From NCBI RefSeq assembly GCF_018224885.1, contig NZ_JAGTXB010000008.1, forward strand, positions 186,001 through 250,000: DNA of 64,000 nt, given 5' to 3'. This DNA comes from Chitinophaga hostae. GTDB taxonomy: Bacteria > Bacteroidota > Bacteroidia > Chitinophagales > Chitinophagaceae. This document shows positions 39,791 to 49,176 of the stretch, piece by piece. Position numbers and translations under genes: made by a program. The notes under the pieces were generated by a model that saw only the letters and a program-made list of their open reading frames with translations, was not told the origin of the DNA and made no database searches. Positions within the stretch are counted from its first letter, which is position 1. Each line of letters begins with the position of its first letter.

Positions 39791-40573
39791 CTATCTTTTG
39801 TCATATATTTTTTCAGTAAGGCCGGCCAGGCAACCGGAACAGGTGATAACAACAGCATTTCTTTTAACAATATGCCGATACAATTTACTGTTAAGGTTAT
39901 CTATCGCAACGCCTTTCTCCAGCAGCATATCAATAGCCGTTACGCCATAGGCCTGTACTTCACATGACAGGCTTTGCAGCATCCTGGCAATCTCCGGCAG
40001 CGGATCTTCCTCTTCTACAAGCTTACGGATCCGCTTTCCTTCTTCCGTGAATGGTAATCCGTCGCCACATCTCATCGCATACATTTCATTACCGGACAGC
40101 TCAATGGCTGCCTCCGTGATTGTTTTGGCCGAATGATAAAATCCATTACGCGTTTTCAGAAAAACTGCCATCACTGCGTTATTATACCGTATCTCCCGCA
40201 TGGTACTGTCGGCGTATGTAAAGCCTCCCATTCCGGCAAACGGGCTATCAGTAAAATAGATGGTGCTTAAAAAAATACTGTCGTTCCGTGTGAGAAGGTT
40301 GATGCAAAAGTTATTGGGGTAAAATCTTACCGCGATACGCTGGTGATAAAAATCGTCTTCCAGCTTACGATTAAGCGGCATTCCTACCCCACTTCGCGAT
40401 GGCATATAATTTTTGAGCAAGGCGTCCAGTCGCTTTACCAGGCCGCTTTTCGTTTTTTCGGTACCAACAGCATTGCTGACAATATCGAAATCCTTTTTGG
40501 CAAAATGCTGGCTGAATGCATACAGGTGCAGCAACAGGCTACAGGTAACCAGGATAATGGTACGGGATAACAT
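39791..40573 (-). CDS. Secreted protein of unknown function
   Basis: The 260-residue protein has a signal peptide (about 1-22, ending in YAFSQ). No family is recognised. Visible features are RIAVRFYPNNFCINLLTRND, a DGLPFTEEGKRIRKLVEEED acidic-basic stretch, and a cysteine pair CSGCLAG near the C-terminus, with further single cysteines (NNFCIN, MRCGDG, LSCEVQ). An ankyrin-like IDMLLEKGVAIDNLNSKLY is suggestive but single. It ends 51 nt upstream of the LytTR gene start and lies 8 nt after the next gene, so the two unknowns are probably co-transcribed. Confidence 0.7.
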   Translation of the reverse strand: MLSRTIILVTCSLLLHLYAFSQHFAKKDFDIVSNAVGTEKTKSGLVKRLDALLKNYMPSRSGVGMPLNRKLEDDFYHQRIAVRFYPNNFCINLLTRNDSIFLSTIYFTDSPFAGMGGFTYADSTMREIRYNNAVMAVFLKTRNGFYHSAKTITEAAIELSGNEMYAMRCGDGLPFTEEGKRIRKLVEEEDPLPEIARMLQSLSCEVQAYGVTAIDMLLEKGVAIDNLNSKLYRHIVKRNAVVITCSGCLAGLTEKIYDKR

Positions 40574-40581
40574 ATCGGCAA

Positions 40582-41100
40582 TTATTTAAAAAGCGGTTGT
40601 TCTCCAGGTTTCAGTTCTTTGTTCCGCTGCTTTTCCGCGATGGCAAAAGCCTCATCGGGCAATGCTTTGAAACCTTTGGGCGCCTTGTTGGCCGGGCCTT
40701 TATAGATGCCTATAAAAGGTTTGGAAAATGTACGGCGGGTAACAGGATCGGTCATACGAAAATACTGCGGATACCAGCCCTGTACGGTGCCGGTATCCGG
40801 CACAGGTTTCTTCGTTGCTTTATGCCTGTTAGCGAGTATTTTTTCCAGGGAGATGCCATCCGCATCATTTGCTGAAAAGAAATACACTTTGCGCCCCCGC
40901 AGCGCCTGGCCCGCGGCGCTCTTAAAAACGCCCGCGTGATGCCATTCAGTCGCAAAGGGCTCCAGCTCCCGGGCCGCTATTTTTACATTAAACTTCTTTG
41001 ACAGCAAAGCCGCTACCTCTCCCGCTTTCAGCAATCCCTTATCTTCTGCGTCCTGGTAGTTTTCGGACTTCCCCTGACGGAGGTATTGACTCATTTTCAT
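40582..41100 (-). CDS. Conserved protein of unknown function
   Basis: The 172-residue protein lacks a signal peptide. The start is taken at ATG 41100 (or 41094), since the longer frame uses TTG at 41115. It is rich in lysine and charged residues. Visible features include AGEVAALLSKKFNVKIAARE (helical, about 27-46), ALRGRKVYFFSANDADGISL, and a C-terminal KAPKGFKALPDEAFAIAEKQ. No domain or catalytic motif is recognised. It is 8 nt from the downstream unknown gene, suggesting a two-gene unit. Confidence 0.65.
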   Translation of the reverse strand: MKMSQYLRQGKSENYQDAEDKGLLKAGEVAALLSKKFNVKIAARELEPFATEWHHAGVFKSAAGQALRGRKVYFFSANDADGISLEKILANRHKATKKPVPDTGTVQGWYPQYFRMTDPVTRRTFSKPFIGIYKGPANKAPKGFKALPDEAFAIAEKQRNKELKPGEQPLFK

Positions 41101-41155
41101 GGCCGGAAGATACAAATTATGTGGAATACTGAAGGGCGTTCCCCTGTAGCCGTGA

Positions 41156-42748
41156 TCAGATATTTGCGTACTTCATTCTTACAATTTCTTCTTCTATATC
41201 TACCAGCTCGTGAAATTTCCGGATCAGTTCATGCTCGGTGCGGGGATCTTTGTTCAGCTCATGCAGCACCTGCCGCTTGTGTTCCAGCATCTTGAGATAC
41301 ACCTTTTTGTATTCTTTAGGATCTATGCCATCGAGCCGGTTGTTGACCGATACGGATGGATGGTGCTCCAGGTCGTACCGCAGCTGCTGCAGAGCGGCAT
41401 TGGTTTCTATCGCATTCTTATGATGGGTATCGAGGTATCGCACGCTTTCCCGTAATAATTCTTCCCGGATAACCCTTTCCTGTTCTTCTTCCGGCAGGTG
41501 ATTATCCGGGTCTTCCATCTTCACCCACCTGATCAGCACCGGCAGGGTGAGTCCCTGTACCACGAGGGTGAGCAGGATAACGGTGAAGGTGATAAACAGG
41601 ATGAGGTTACGTTGTGGAAAAAGCACACCATTATCCATATATACGGGAATGGATAAGGCTGCTGCCAATGACACCACTCCTCTCATACCTGCCCAGCCCA
41701 GCAGCAAAGGACCTTTCCATCCGGGCCGGTTATCGGCGGTGGTGATGTACCGGCTGATAAACACCGTAAAAACGGAGGCGCCAAGAGTAGAGAGCAGCCT
41801 GGTGACAATCAGTACCCCGGTGATGATCACCCCGTACTTAATTGCTTCGCCTAAACTAACAGTGCCCAGTTCCCGGATAATGACCGGCAGCTCCAGCCCT
41901 ATCAGCATGAACACCAATCCGTTTAAAAGAAACCCGAGCGTGGACCATACATTAGCGCCCTGCAAACGACTCCGGTAGTTCAGTATCCGCTGGCTCCTGG
42001 CCGACAGGAAAAGACCTCCGCTTACCACGGCCAGCACACCGGAACCATGGAAAGACTCTGCCGCTATATACATTACGTAAGGGGCGGTGAGCGTTAGCAG
42101 TACATCCATTTCCGTACCCGTAGGCAGCCACCGGTGTATTGCATAGTACAAAAGACCTACCAGCAAACCAATGGCAATACCGGCGGCAATCACCACAACA
42201 AAGCTGATCGCTGCTTCACGCACTACAAATACGCCTGTTGTTACCGCCACCCGGGCAAAAGAAAATACGATCAAACTGGAAGCATCGTTCATCAGGCTCT
42301 CTCCTTCCAGAATGGCCGACAAGCGCTTGGGCACTTTCACATATTTGAGAATAGTGGTAGCAGAAACTGCATCCGGGGGCGACACAATACCTCCCAGTAA
42401 AAAGCCAAGGGCCAGTGTGAACCCCGGTATCAGCGCATTAGACACGAGCGCTACCACCAGCGAAGTAACAATAACGATGAGGAAAGCGAAAACAGATATC
42501 ACCCGGCGCCAGCGCCAAAACTCTTTCCACGAAGTATACCAGGCGGCTTCGTACAGCAATGGGGGTAAAAATATCAGCAGGATCAACTCCGGGTTAATAG
42601 TAATGGAAGGCAGGAAATGAAACAGACTTAACACCAGCCCACCCAATACAAGTACAATGGGATAGGCTATTTTTAATTTCTGCGCCAGCATTACCAGGAA
42701 CAGGATAATAAAGATCAACAGAATATATTCAACGACATGTGTGAGCAT
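41156..42748 (-). CDS. Na+/H+ antiporter, CPA1 family
   Basis: The 530-residue protein has about 12 membrane segments and a hydrophilic C-terminal tail (about 400-530) rich in Glu and Arg. It carries family motifs: LLIFLPPLLYEAAWYTSW, GGIVSPPDAVSATTILKYVK (ion-site Asp), EGESLMNDASSLIVF, and WAGMRGVVSLAAALSIP. It exchanges cytoplasmic Na+ (or K+) for protons to keep pH and salt homeostasis. It ends 41 nt from the ORF-start region of the next gene and appears monocistronic. Confidence 0.94.
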   Translation of the reverse strand: MLTHVVEYILLIFIILFLVMLAQKLKIAYPIVLVLGGLVLSLFHFLPSITINPELILLIFLPPLLYEAAWYTSWKEFWRWRRVISVFAFLIVIVTSLVVALVSNALIPGFTLALGFLLGGIVSPPDAVSATTILKYVKVPKRLSAILEGESLMNDASSLIVFSFARVAVTTGVFVVREAAISFVVVIAAGIAIGLLVGLLYYAIHRWLPTGTEMDVLLTLTAPYVMYIAAESFHGSGVLAVVSGGLFLSARSQRILNYRSRLQGANVWSTLGFLLNGLVFMLIGLELPVIIRELGTVSLGEAIKYGVIITGVLIVTRLLSTLGASVFTVFISRYITTADNRPGWKGPLLLGWAGMRGVVSLAAALSIPVYMDNGVLFPQRNLILFITFTVILLTLVVQGLTLPVLIRWVKMEDPDNHLPEEEQERVIREELLRESVRYLDTHHKNAIETNAALQQLRYDLEHHPSVSVNNRLDGIDPKEYKKVYLKMLEHKRQVLHELNKDPRTEHELIRKFHELVDIEEEIVRMKYANI

Positions 42749-42826
42749 ATAGGCAGCAGTAGATTTTGATTCTTAATTTTTTCGGGTGCTTTCAACAGCT
42801 CCAAGATAAAAAAATTATAAATCTAA

Positions 42827-42851
42827 AGGATCTTCCCTGCCGGAAGATCCT
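42827..42851. terminator. Hairpin terminator of the ferritin gene
   Basis: AGGATCTTCC (42827-42836) pairs perfectly with GGAAGATCCT (42842-42851) around a 5-nt loop, flanked by a T-run on the + side and TTTAGATTT on the minus side. It lies 25 nt after the ferritin stop. Confidence 0.8.
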
Positions 42852-42876
42852 CTTTTTTATAGCCGCTTCTCCTATC

Positions 42877-43428
42877 TCAGGGATTATCCGCTGATTTTGT
42901 TTCAGCCAGGGATGCCTCATCCGGTTCGGTTTCCAGGTCCCTGTTAAGATTATATAAAGCTTCATCCGTTGCTTTTTCGCCGCCCGCCACTTTAATTTTA
43001 TCCAGGAGGTTTAAAGCAAGGGTTTCTTCTTCCGTTTGTTCTTTTACAAACCACTGCATAAAATGCCAGGTAGCCCAATCGCCTTCATCAAAGCTTTGTT
43101 TTACCAGTTTATAGATGGCTGTTGTATTATCGACTTCCTGCTGAAATACCTGCTCGAAACATTTTTGTACGCTGCCGGGGTTTCCCGGCGGCTGGGGAAT
43201 AGCCTCAATCGTTACCTTACCTCCTCTTTCCAGGATATATTCCAGGAATTTCATCATGTGATTGCGTTCCTCATTAGCATGTCTGAAAAGAAAATTGGCG
43301 ATACCGTTATATCCTTCACCGGAAGCCCATGCTGCATAAGATAAATAGATCTGTGCTGCCAATGCTTCCTGTGTCATTTGTTTGTTCAGCCCGGTTTGCA
43401 TGTCGGGTGAAAGCCTGTTTCTGTTCAT
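42877..43428 (-). CDS. ftnA: Ferritin (bacterial non-haem type)
   Basis: The 183-residue four-helix protein stores iron in a 24-mer cage and oxidises Fe2+. Ferroxidase residues are visible: Glu21 and Tyr28 (MTQEALAAQIYLSYAAW), Glu54 and His57 (ANEERNHMMKFLEYI), and a second glutamate cluster in WFVKEQTEEETLALNLLDKI. The C-terminal 15 residues are acidic and not conserved. Iron-storage function is by family. It lies upstream of the antiporter gene with a terminator between them, and it is not in an operon with the siderophore-type receptor at 30.8 kb. Confidence 0.93.
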   Translation of the reverse strand: MNRNRLSPDMQTGLNKQMTQEALAAQIYLSYAAWASGEGYNGIANFLFRHANEERNHMMKFLEYILERGGKVTIEAIPQPPGNPGSVQKCFEQVFQQEVDNTTAIYKLVKQSFDEGDWATWHFMQWFVKEQTEEETLALNLLDKIKVAGGEKATDEALYNLNRDLETEPDEASLAETKSADNP

Positions 43429-43530
43429 GGGAAGGTTTTTATAGTGATACAGATACGATTCACAACTGTTGGGCCAGTATGGCTTTCTGACGACGACTCA
43501 AAAACTGCACCATTAAACTGTGGTTACTAT

Positions 43531-43557
43531 GATTTTTATGATTATCCTGATTTAAGG
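43531..43557. repeat. 9-nt-period single arm, element E (degenerate)
   Basis: GATT words lie at 43531, 43540 and 43549, exact 9-nt steps (GATTTTTAT, GATTATCCT, GATTTAAGG). No complementary arm is found nearby; it looks like half of an element, a remnant or a precursor. It lies in the 191-nt gap between the ferritin start (43428) and the SusD stop (43620), together with the terminator at 43566. Confidence 0.65.
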
Positions 43558-43565
43558 GTAAAAAA

Positions 43566-43596
43566 AGCCCCGGGAAGAAGGATCTTCACCGGGGCT
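43566..43596. terminator. Hairpin terminator of SusCD locus 2
   Basis: AGCCCCGG (43566-43573) pairs with CCGGGGCT (43589-43596) around a 15-nt loop, with a preceding A-run that becomes a T-run for the minus-strand transcript. It lies 24 nt after the SusD stop. Confidence 0.82.
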
Positions 43597-43619
43597 GCTA
43601 TGCTCTGAACAATTCACGA

Positions 43620-45224
43620 TTATTTCATCCACCAAACTTTCACCGTAGTGGAATTGCCTCCCATTTTATCAGACTGGACTTTATAATTTGCGGTGTTGTT
43701 GATAGACTCTCCTTGCGGGTACTGCAGCCTGTTAAAGTTTACGTAGGCAGCCGGGTTACCATCCCGTGGTGTGCGGCCGGTTCTTCTCCATAAATTGTAG
43801 GCAAGCCATGGCTCACGGAAAAACGACAACCATTCCTGTGCATAGATTTTATCCAGTTTCTGATCATCCGTACCGGTAAAGGCTACTTTCGGATTAGCAA
43901 GGAAGGTGCTCATCTGTGCAGGCGTAGGACTTGGAGGCGCCACAGCCGACCAGTTGTCATTTGTTACATTGGTATTATGCGCGATATAATACCAGAAGTT
44001 TACGGAAGAAGTGATACCTGCGGTATATTCGGTACCGGCAGTCGCCATATTCTTGCCTACTCCCAGGCCACGCGCATACGCTTCTGCCTTCAGGAAGTGT
44101 ACCTCTGCTGCCGTTATGAACAATTCAGGCTGAAAATAAATATCTCTTACAATCAGGTAGTTGAAAGGAGAAAATACGCAGTTGTCTTTATTGGCAAAAT
44201 CGGCGTCTCTTTTGTCCTGGTAAGGATTGGTATTATCGCTCGCGGTACTGCCGGGTTGAAGCGGCGCCCATTTACCTGCCTGGTTGGTTTCAAAGAACAG
44301 CGCTACCCTTGGATCAAAGATCTTCGAAGCATCTGTGCCATCAGCCATCTGGTTCCAGCAGGTAGTGCTGAGGCGCACAAATTTATGCGAGGTAAAAGAC
44401 CAGAAGCGGCTATCGTTCAATACATAGGCATTGAGTTTCGCGGGCCACATGCCGGCATCTTCACCTTCTCCGATCAGCGGTATGCCGCTCAGGGCATATT
44501 GCAGGTATGGTGTAGCGGTAGCCACATCTTTTTCTACTATCTGCATGGCGTAGCGCAACAGTATGGAATTGCCGAATTTCTGCCAGGAAGAGATATTGCT
44601 GTTGAACAATGTTTCAGAAGATCCCAGCGTTACATAAGGCTTACCTCCCGGTGTATTGGCAGCAGTGGTCAGATGTTGTGAAGCCCATTTCAACTGTTCC
44701 AGCAAACCTTTATAGATGCTTTCCTGTGAATCATATTCAGGCCGGAAATTAGCGGTTACATTCAAATAAGCCTTGCCTGCCTTTGAGTAAGGAATATCGC
44801 CGAACTGGTCGGTGATGCGCAGCGTTTTATAGGCGCGTAAAATGTAGGTGATGGCCTGTACATTGTCCATCTCCGCTTTATCTCCCGTATAGGCATCGAT
44901 TTTATCCTGGATCTGGTTGAGATTCTGCAGTGCGCCGTAGTAGTCATTCCAGATATCCTGGGCGCCATTTTGTACGAGGTAACCGGAGTTACCGCTGATA
45001 GTAGCCAGTTGGGTAACCGGGTAATAGTATTCGTTATGAATGGCTGCCTGTTCCTGCCCCTTTAAAAACAAGGTGCTGATCACGCCATTTACCAGCGGTG
45101 GTATGGTAGTGGCAGTGGGTAGCCCGGGCGTGGTGTTGATCTCCTGGAAATCCTTGGTACAGGCACCCAGCGTAGTAGCTGCGGCACCAGCTATATAGAG
45201 GAATATTTTTTTTGCGTTGTTCAT
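43620..45224 (-). CDS. SusD/RagB-family nutrient-binding lipoprotein (SusD-like_2 type)
   Basis: The 534-residue protein has a lipoprotein signal ending in TLGAC (Cys22) followed by TKDFQEINTTPGLPTATTIP, the typical N-terminus of the SusD-like_2 subfamily. TPR-type helices read ITYILRAYKTLRITDQFGDI (about 127-146) and AEVHFLKAEAYARGLGVGKN, and the C-terminal region reads IYAQEWLSFFREPWLAYNLW. It should bind a nutrient at the cell surface and cap the SusC barrel coded 36 nt upstream. This subfamily is not always linked to glycans; the locus has no glycoside hydrolase, so the cargo could be peptide or another solute. Confidence 0.94.
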   Translation of the reverse strand: MNNAKKIFLYIAGAAATTLGACTKDFQEINTTPGLPTATTIPPLVNGVISTLFLKGQEQAAIHNEYYYPVTQLATISGNSGYLVQNGAQDIWNDYYGALQNLNQIQDKIDAYTGDKAEMDNVQAITYILRAYKTLRITDQFGDIPYSKAGKAYLNVTANFRPEYDSQESIYKGLLEQLKWASQHLTTAANTPGGKPYVTLGSSETLFNSNISSWQKFGNSILLRYAMQIVEKDVATATPYLQYALSGIPLIGEGEDAGMWPAKLNAYVLNDSRFWSFTSHKFVRLSTTCWNQMADGTDASKIFDPRVALFFETNQAGKWAPLQPGSTASDNTNPYQDKRDADFANKDNCVFSPFNYLIVRDIYFQPELFITAAEVHFLKAEAYARGLGVGKNMATAGTEYTAGITSSVNFWYYIAHNTNVTNDNWSAVAPPSPTPAQMSTFLANPKVAFTGTDDQKLDKIYAQEWLSFFREPWLAYNLWRRTGRTPRDGNPAAYVNFNRLQYPQGESINNTANYKVQSDKMGGNSTTVKVWWMK

Positions 45225-45260
45225 GTTTGCACATTTTAATCAATGAGTAGATCTGATGCC

Positions 45261-48200
45261 TTAGAAAGAAACCCTTACCTGGAAGCCCATGGAACGGACG
45301 CTTGGTAAAGACATAAACTCCAGCCCCTGCGCATTACCGGCACCATTTACACCTTCAGGATTGATGTGATCCGGCAGGCTGGTGTAGAGATAGAAGAGAT
45401 CCCTTCCCACGAGCGACAGTGACGCTGCCTGGAATACTTTTGTTTTCCTGATAAAGCTTTGCGGCAGCTGGTAGCTGATAGAAATTTCCCTCATTTTCAC
45501 CCAGGTATTTTCGAGTACGGCACTTCTGTTGATCCAGTCGCTTCCTTTCACGCCTGCACCCAGATCTGTACTGCTCCACACGCCGTATGGCATGTATTTA
45601 TAGTAATAATGCACTACGTTATCATTGACTTTTCCGTCGGGGAATACACCGGGTAATACTACGCCCCAGTTGGTTTTGGTACCATCGGGTGTGGTATATG
45701 GTAAACCGCCGCCGTCTCTTTCTTTCAGTGTTTCGCGGGCCTGTCCCTGCTGCATGATGGTAGCGTAGGTACCAGACCAGATATCACCGCCTATTTTGGC
45801 ATCAATGAGTGTGCTGACAGAGAAACCTTTGAAGGTAAAGGTGTTGGTAATACCGCCTGTAAGTTTAGGCGTAGCGTTGCCTAAAGGCACCAGCCCATCA
45901 GTTGCTTTATACAGGGTACCATTCATTTCCGGCTTGCCGTATGGGTTCTGTATCATTATTGGCAAATGTGTGGTTGGGTCATATACATAATCATAGCCGT
46001 ATATGGTACCGTACTGGTCGCCTACGTGTGCAGAAATAACAGGGCCGTGAGCGCCGCCATCATTCCATGCGCTGGCCATATCTACCCGGTCCGTTCCGTC
46101 AGATAATGACAGTAACTTGTTGTTGCTATGCGCCAGGTTGAGGGCTACATCCCATCCGAAGTTTTTCTGCTCAATTACTTTTGCACGCAGTATCAGTTCC
46201 AGTCCGGAATTTTCCAGCACGCCTGTATTTACTACAATGCTGCTTACACCTGAGCTGACCGGCAGAGGAGAAATCAGGATCTGGTTCCTGGATTTTCCCT
46301 TGTAGTATCTGAAATCGGCATTGATGCGATTGTTCAGGAAGCCCAGTACCACGCCAAAGTCGGCGGTGGTGTTGATAGCTGGTTTAAAGTTGAGCGCCGG
46401 CAGGGAACCTGGCAGCATAGTGGCTGCCTGACCCGCAAAAGTGCTGGTGGCATAATTATAGTTCACCTGGTAAGGCGCAGGATCTACTGCTGCCTGTGCC
46501 CAGGCCACCCTTACTTTACCGAAGCTCAGCACAGCAGGATCTATTTTGAAGGCATCGGAAAATACAAAGCTGCCGGAGAAAGACGGGAAGAAATAAGACC
46601 ATTGTCCTTTCGGCAAAGCGGATGACCAGTCATTACGACCGGTGATATCAAGATAGAGGAAGTTTTTATATGCCAGGTTAATGAAGCTATACACAGAGTT
46701 CATGCGTTTGCGCAACTGGCTTTCTGTAACCGGGTGAGGATTTCCGATGTAGGTACCGCTGTTGAGCGAATATACATTAGGCACAGCCCAGTTATCGTTG
46801 TAATTGAACATACCGTACATATCGCGCTGATAGATCGTTCCGCCCAATGAAAGCTTTCCGCTGATATCACCGCCCAGGATTTTATCCTTATGCAGGGTAC
46901 CGATGAAATCCATGTTGGAAGCATTGTCGCGTTCCGTACCATGACCATAGTATCCTTTGAGACCTAATGCATCGGTAGGTGTATTTTTAGTAGTGAGTTC
47001 GTTGGTATTATTGTCCAGGCCACCACGGAAAACGAAATCCAGGAAATCGGTGGCTTCATAGTTCAGCTGAACGCCGGCCAGCAATTTACGCCTGTTCTGA
47101 TTGGTGTTATTTTCATAAATGTTCCATACCGTGGCGCCACCGTTGCCCACCCATGGGAAACCTGACAACGTATTTTGAGACCCGTCTTCATTTTTATAGA
47201 TGCCGATATCTTCACCGCGATAATTTCTGCCGGCGTTGTATACCAGTCGTTTCATCCAGGAATTACCATCATCATTACCCAGCTGCGGAGGGTTATGGAG
47301 TTGGTTTACCACATAAGAAGTCGTTAACTGCACATTCACCCTTTTGGTGAGCTTCATATTGGCGCCCAGGTTGAAGCTGTTGCGGTAGTAGCCACTGTTG
47401 GGCAATATGGCGGTATTATCCAGCCGTGAAAAAGAGGCGCGGATAGATCCCCAGTCGTTGCCGCCTGCGAGCGATACGTTGTGGGTAGACTGTGTACCGT
47501 TGTTGAACAGGAGTTTAATGTTATCCGGTTGGGGTACATCCGCCTGTTGTGTACCGTCCCACCAGGTGATCATTTTGCCATCCATTTTTGGACCCCAGGA
47601 AACGCCGGAACCGGGCCATCCCACCTGGTTGTAGGTATTTACGCCAAACGGGCCGGAACCTGTTTTCGGATCTACATACATACCGTTCCAGCTTTCGGTG
47701 AGCTTAGGTTTGCCGTTGGCATCCGTTAAATACTGTGGAGCATCCAGGGATACCATACCGCCGGCGCCATACTCATTCTGCAATTCCAGGAACCTGTATG
47801 GATCCATTGTTTTATATCCGTAGGAGTAATCTACTCCCAAACCACTGCGTTGGGTACCTTTTTTTGTGGTGATCAGGATAACGCCATTAGCACCTTTACC
47901 TCCATACAAAGCGGCTGCGGTGGGGCCTTTCAGCACGCTGATCGTTTCAATATCTTCCGGGTTGATCATGTTGATCGGGCTGCCAAAATCTTTGGGAGCA
48001 CTGGTATTGGCAGCGCTGGCGCTATTGCCGGCGTACAGGGCACTACCGGTAGGATTAGCCCGTACATCGTAAGGCTGGGCCAGATCGTTGGCCATAGGCA
48101 TACCATCTACAATGATCAAAGGCTGGTTGTCGCCCTGGATGGTGTTGTTACCGCCAATGACAATACGGGTGGTACCACCATCCACACCATTGGGACTGGT

Positions 48201-48992
48201 TACATTTACACCGGCCATTTTACCAGCGAGTGCATTCACGATGTTGGGTGCATTGGAACGGGCTACTTCGCCTCCTTTCACCTCTTCCTGTGAGTAACCT
48301 AATGTTCTTACATTTCTTTTGATACCGAGCGCCGTGATTGCCACCGCATCGAGGGAAGTAGCGGAAGCCGCCATCACTATATTTAGTATGCTGCCGGCGC
48401 CAACGGTGACCCGTTGCTGGGCAAAGCCGATAGAAGAAAAGATCAATACATCCCCTTCTTTTGCATCGAGTTCAAAATGCCCGTCGATGTTTGTTACAGT
48501 ACCCCTGTTGGTACCGGCCACCATTACGTTTACACCTGGCAAAGCCTGGCCGTCGCCGGATTTTACCACACCGCTGATCTTTTGATAAAACACTTTCAGG
48601 CCTTCAATATCCATGGCAGCCTCGTTTTTCCTGTCTTTCTTCAAAACAATCTGCTCATTGATCACTTCAAAAGTGATATTCAGGGGATTGAGCAGGCGCA
48701 GTAAAACATCGCCCAGCTGTTCCTCGTGTGCGGTAACCGCAATACGCTGTCTGGCTGGCAGGGTGCTGTTGTTATAGGTAAAATTCACCGCTGTCTTTTC
48801 GGTGATGGTTTTAAGAATACTGCGCAGGTCACTGGGCGGCATATTTAATGACACCTTTTTGCTTAAAACTTCCTGTGCATGTGCATTTTTGGCGAATGTG
48901 CAGGTGATCAGGCAAAACAAAAGACCTATTTGTAGTAGTGCAACCCTCATAAAAAATATGACAGTCCTGTTGGAGTTTGCAAATTTGTGCAT
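45261..48992 (-). CDS. SusC/RagA-family TonB-linked outer-membrane transporter with STN domain
   Basis: The 1243-residue protein has a signal peptide (about 12-40), an STN domain (about 45-120, LSKKVSLNMPPSDLRSILKT), a CarboxypepD_reg domain (about 135-215), a plug (IVIGGNNTIQGDNQPLIIVD, VLKGPTAAALYGGKGANGVI), and a barrel ending in SMGFQVRVSF. The STN domain links the receptor to the FecR protein coded upstream, so substrate binding can activate the ECF sigma factor. It ends 36 nt before SusD. It is large but within the family range. Confidence 0.95.
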   Translation of the reverse strand: MHKFANSNRTVIFFMRVALLQIGLLFCLITCTFAKNAHAQEVLSKKVSLNMPPSDLRSILKTITEKTAVNFTYNNSTLPARQRIAVTAHEEQLGDVLLRLLNPLNITFEVINEQIVLKKDRKNEAAMDIEGLKVFYQKISGVVKSGDGQALPGVNVMVAGTNRGTVTNIDGHFELDAKEGDVLIFSSIGFAQQRVTVGAGSILNIVMAASATSLDAVAITALGIKRNVRTLGYSQEEVKGGEVARSNAPNIVNALAGKMAGVNVTSPNGVDGGTTRIVIGGNNTIQGDNQPLIIVDGMPMANDLAQPYDVRANPTGSALYAGNSASAANTSAPKDFGSPINMINPEDIETISVLKGPTAAALYGGKGANGVILITTKKGTQRSGLGVDYSYGYKTMDPYRFLELQNEYGAGGMVSLDAPQYLTDANGKPKLTESWNGMYVDPKTGSGPFGVNTYNQVGWPGSGVSWGPKMDGKMITWWDGTQQADVPQPDNIKLLFNNGTQSTHNVSLAGGNDWGSIRASFSRLDNTAILPNSGYYRNSFNLGANMKLTKRVNVQLTTSYVVNQLHNPPQLGNDDGNSWMKRLVYNAGRNYRGEDIGIYKNEDGSQNTLSGFPWVGNGGATVWNIYENNTNQNRRKLLAGVQLNYEATDFLDFVFRGGLDNNTNELTTKNTPTDALGLKGYYGHGTERDNASNMDFIGTLHKDKILGGDISGKLSLGGTIYQRDMYGMFNYNDNWAVPNVYSLNSGTYIGNPHPVTESQLRKRMNSVYSFINLAYKNFLYLDITGRNDWSSALPKGQWSYFFPSFSGSFVFSDAFKIDPAVLSFGKVRVAWAQAAVDPAPYQVNYNYATSTFAGQAATMLPGSLPALNFKPAINTTADFGVVLGFLNNRINADFRYYKGKSRNQILISPLPVSSGVSSIVVNTGVLENSGLELILRAKVIEQKNFGWDVALNLAHSNNKLLSLSDGTDRVDMASAWNDGGAHGPVISAHVGDQYGTIYGYDYVYDPTTHLPIMIQNPYGKPEMNGTLYKATDGLVPLGNATPKLTGGITNTFTFKGFSVSTLIDAKIGGDIWSGTYATIMQQGQARETLKERDGGGLPYTTPDGTKTNWGVVLPGVFPDGKVNDNVVHYYYKYMPYGVWSSTDLGAGVKGSDWINRSAVLENTWVKMREISISYQLPQSFIRKTKVFQAASLSLVGRDLFYLYTSLPDHINPEGVNGAGNAQGLEFMSLPSVRSMGFQVRVSF

Positions 48993-49084
48993 AACTTCAA
49001 TTGTTTTGTTGTGATTAATAAAGATTAGTACGACAAATCATTTCCTGTTACAGTTGTCCAGACCTTACAGGAAAAATTTACAGG

Positions 49085-49108
49085 GTGGCGGTGTTAGTGC
49101 ATCGCCAC
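49085..49108. terminator. Weak hairpin between FecR and SusC genes
   Basis: GTGGCG (49085-49090) pairs with CGCCAC (49103-49108); a run of seven T follows on the + strand, where no gene needs it. For the minus-strand FecR transcript it may cause partial termination before SusC. The rest of the 184-nt gap (48993-49176) shows nothing clear. Confidence 0.4.
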
Positions 49109-49176
49109 TTTTTTTGGTTGATAATATCAAGTAAACATCGGTAGCGTTTTAGTGGAATTACAAGTGAACAATACTT

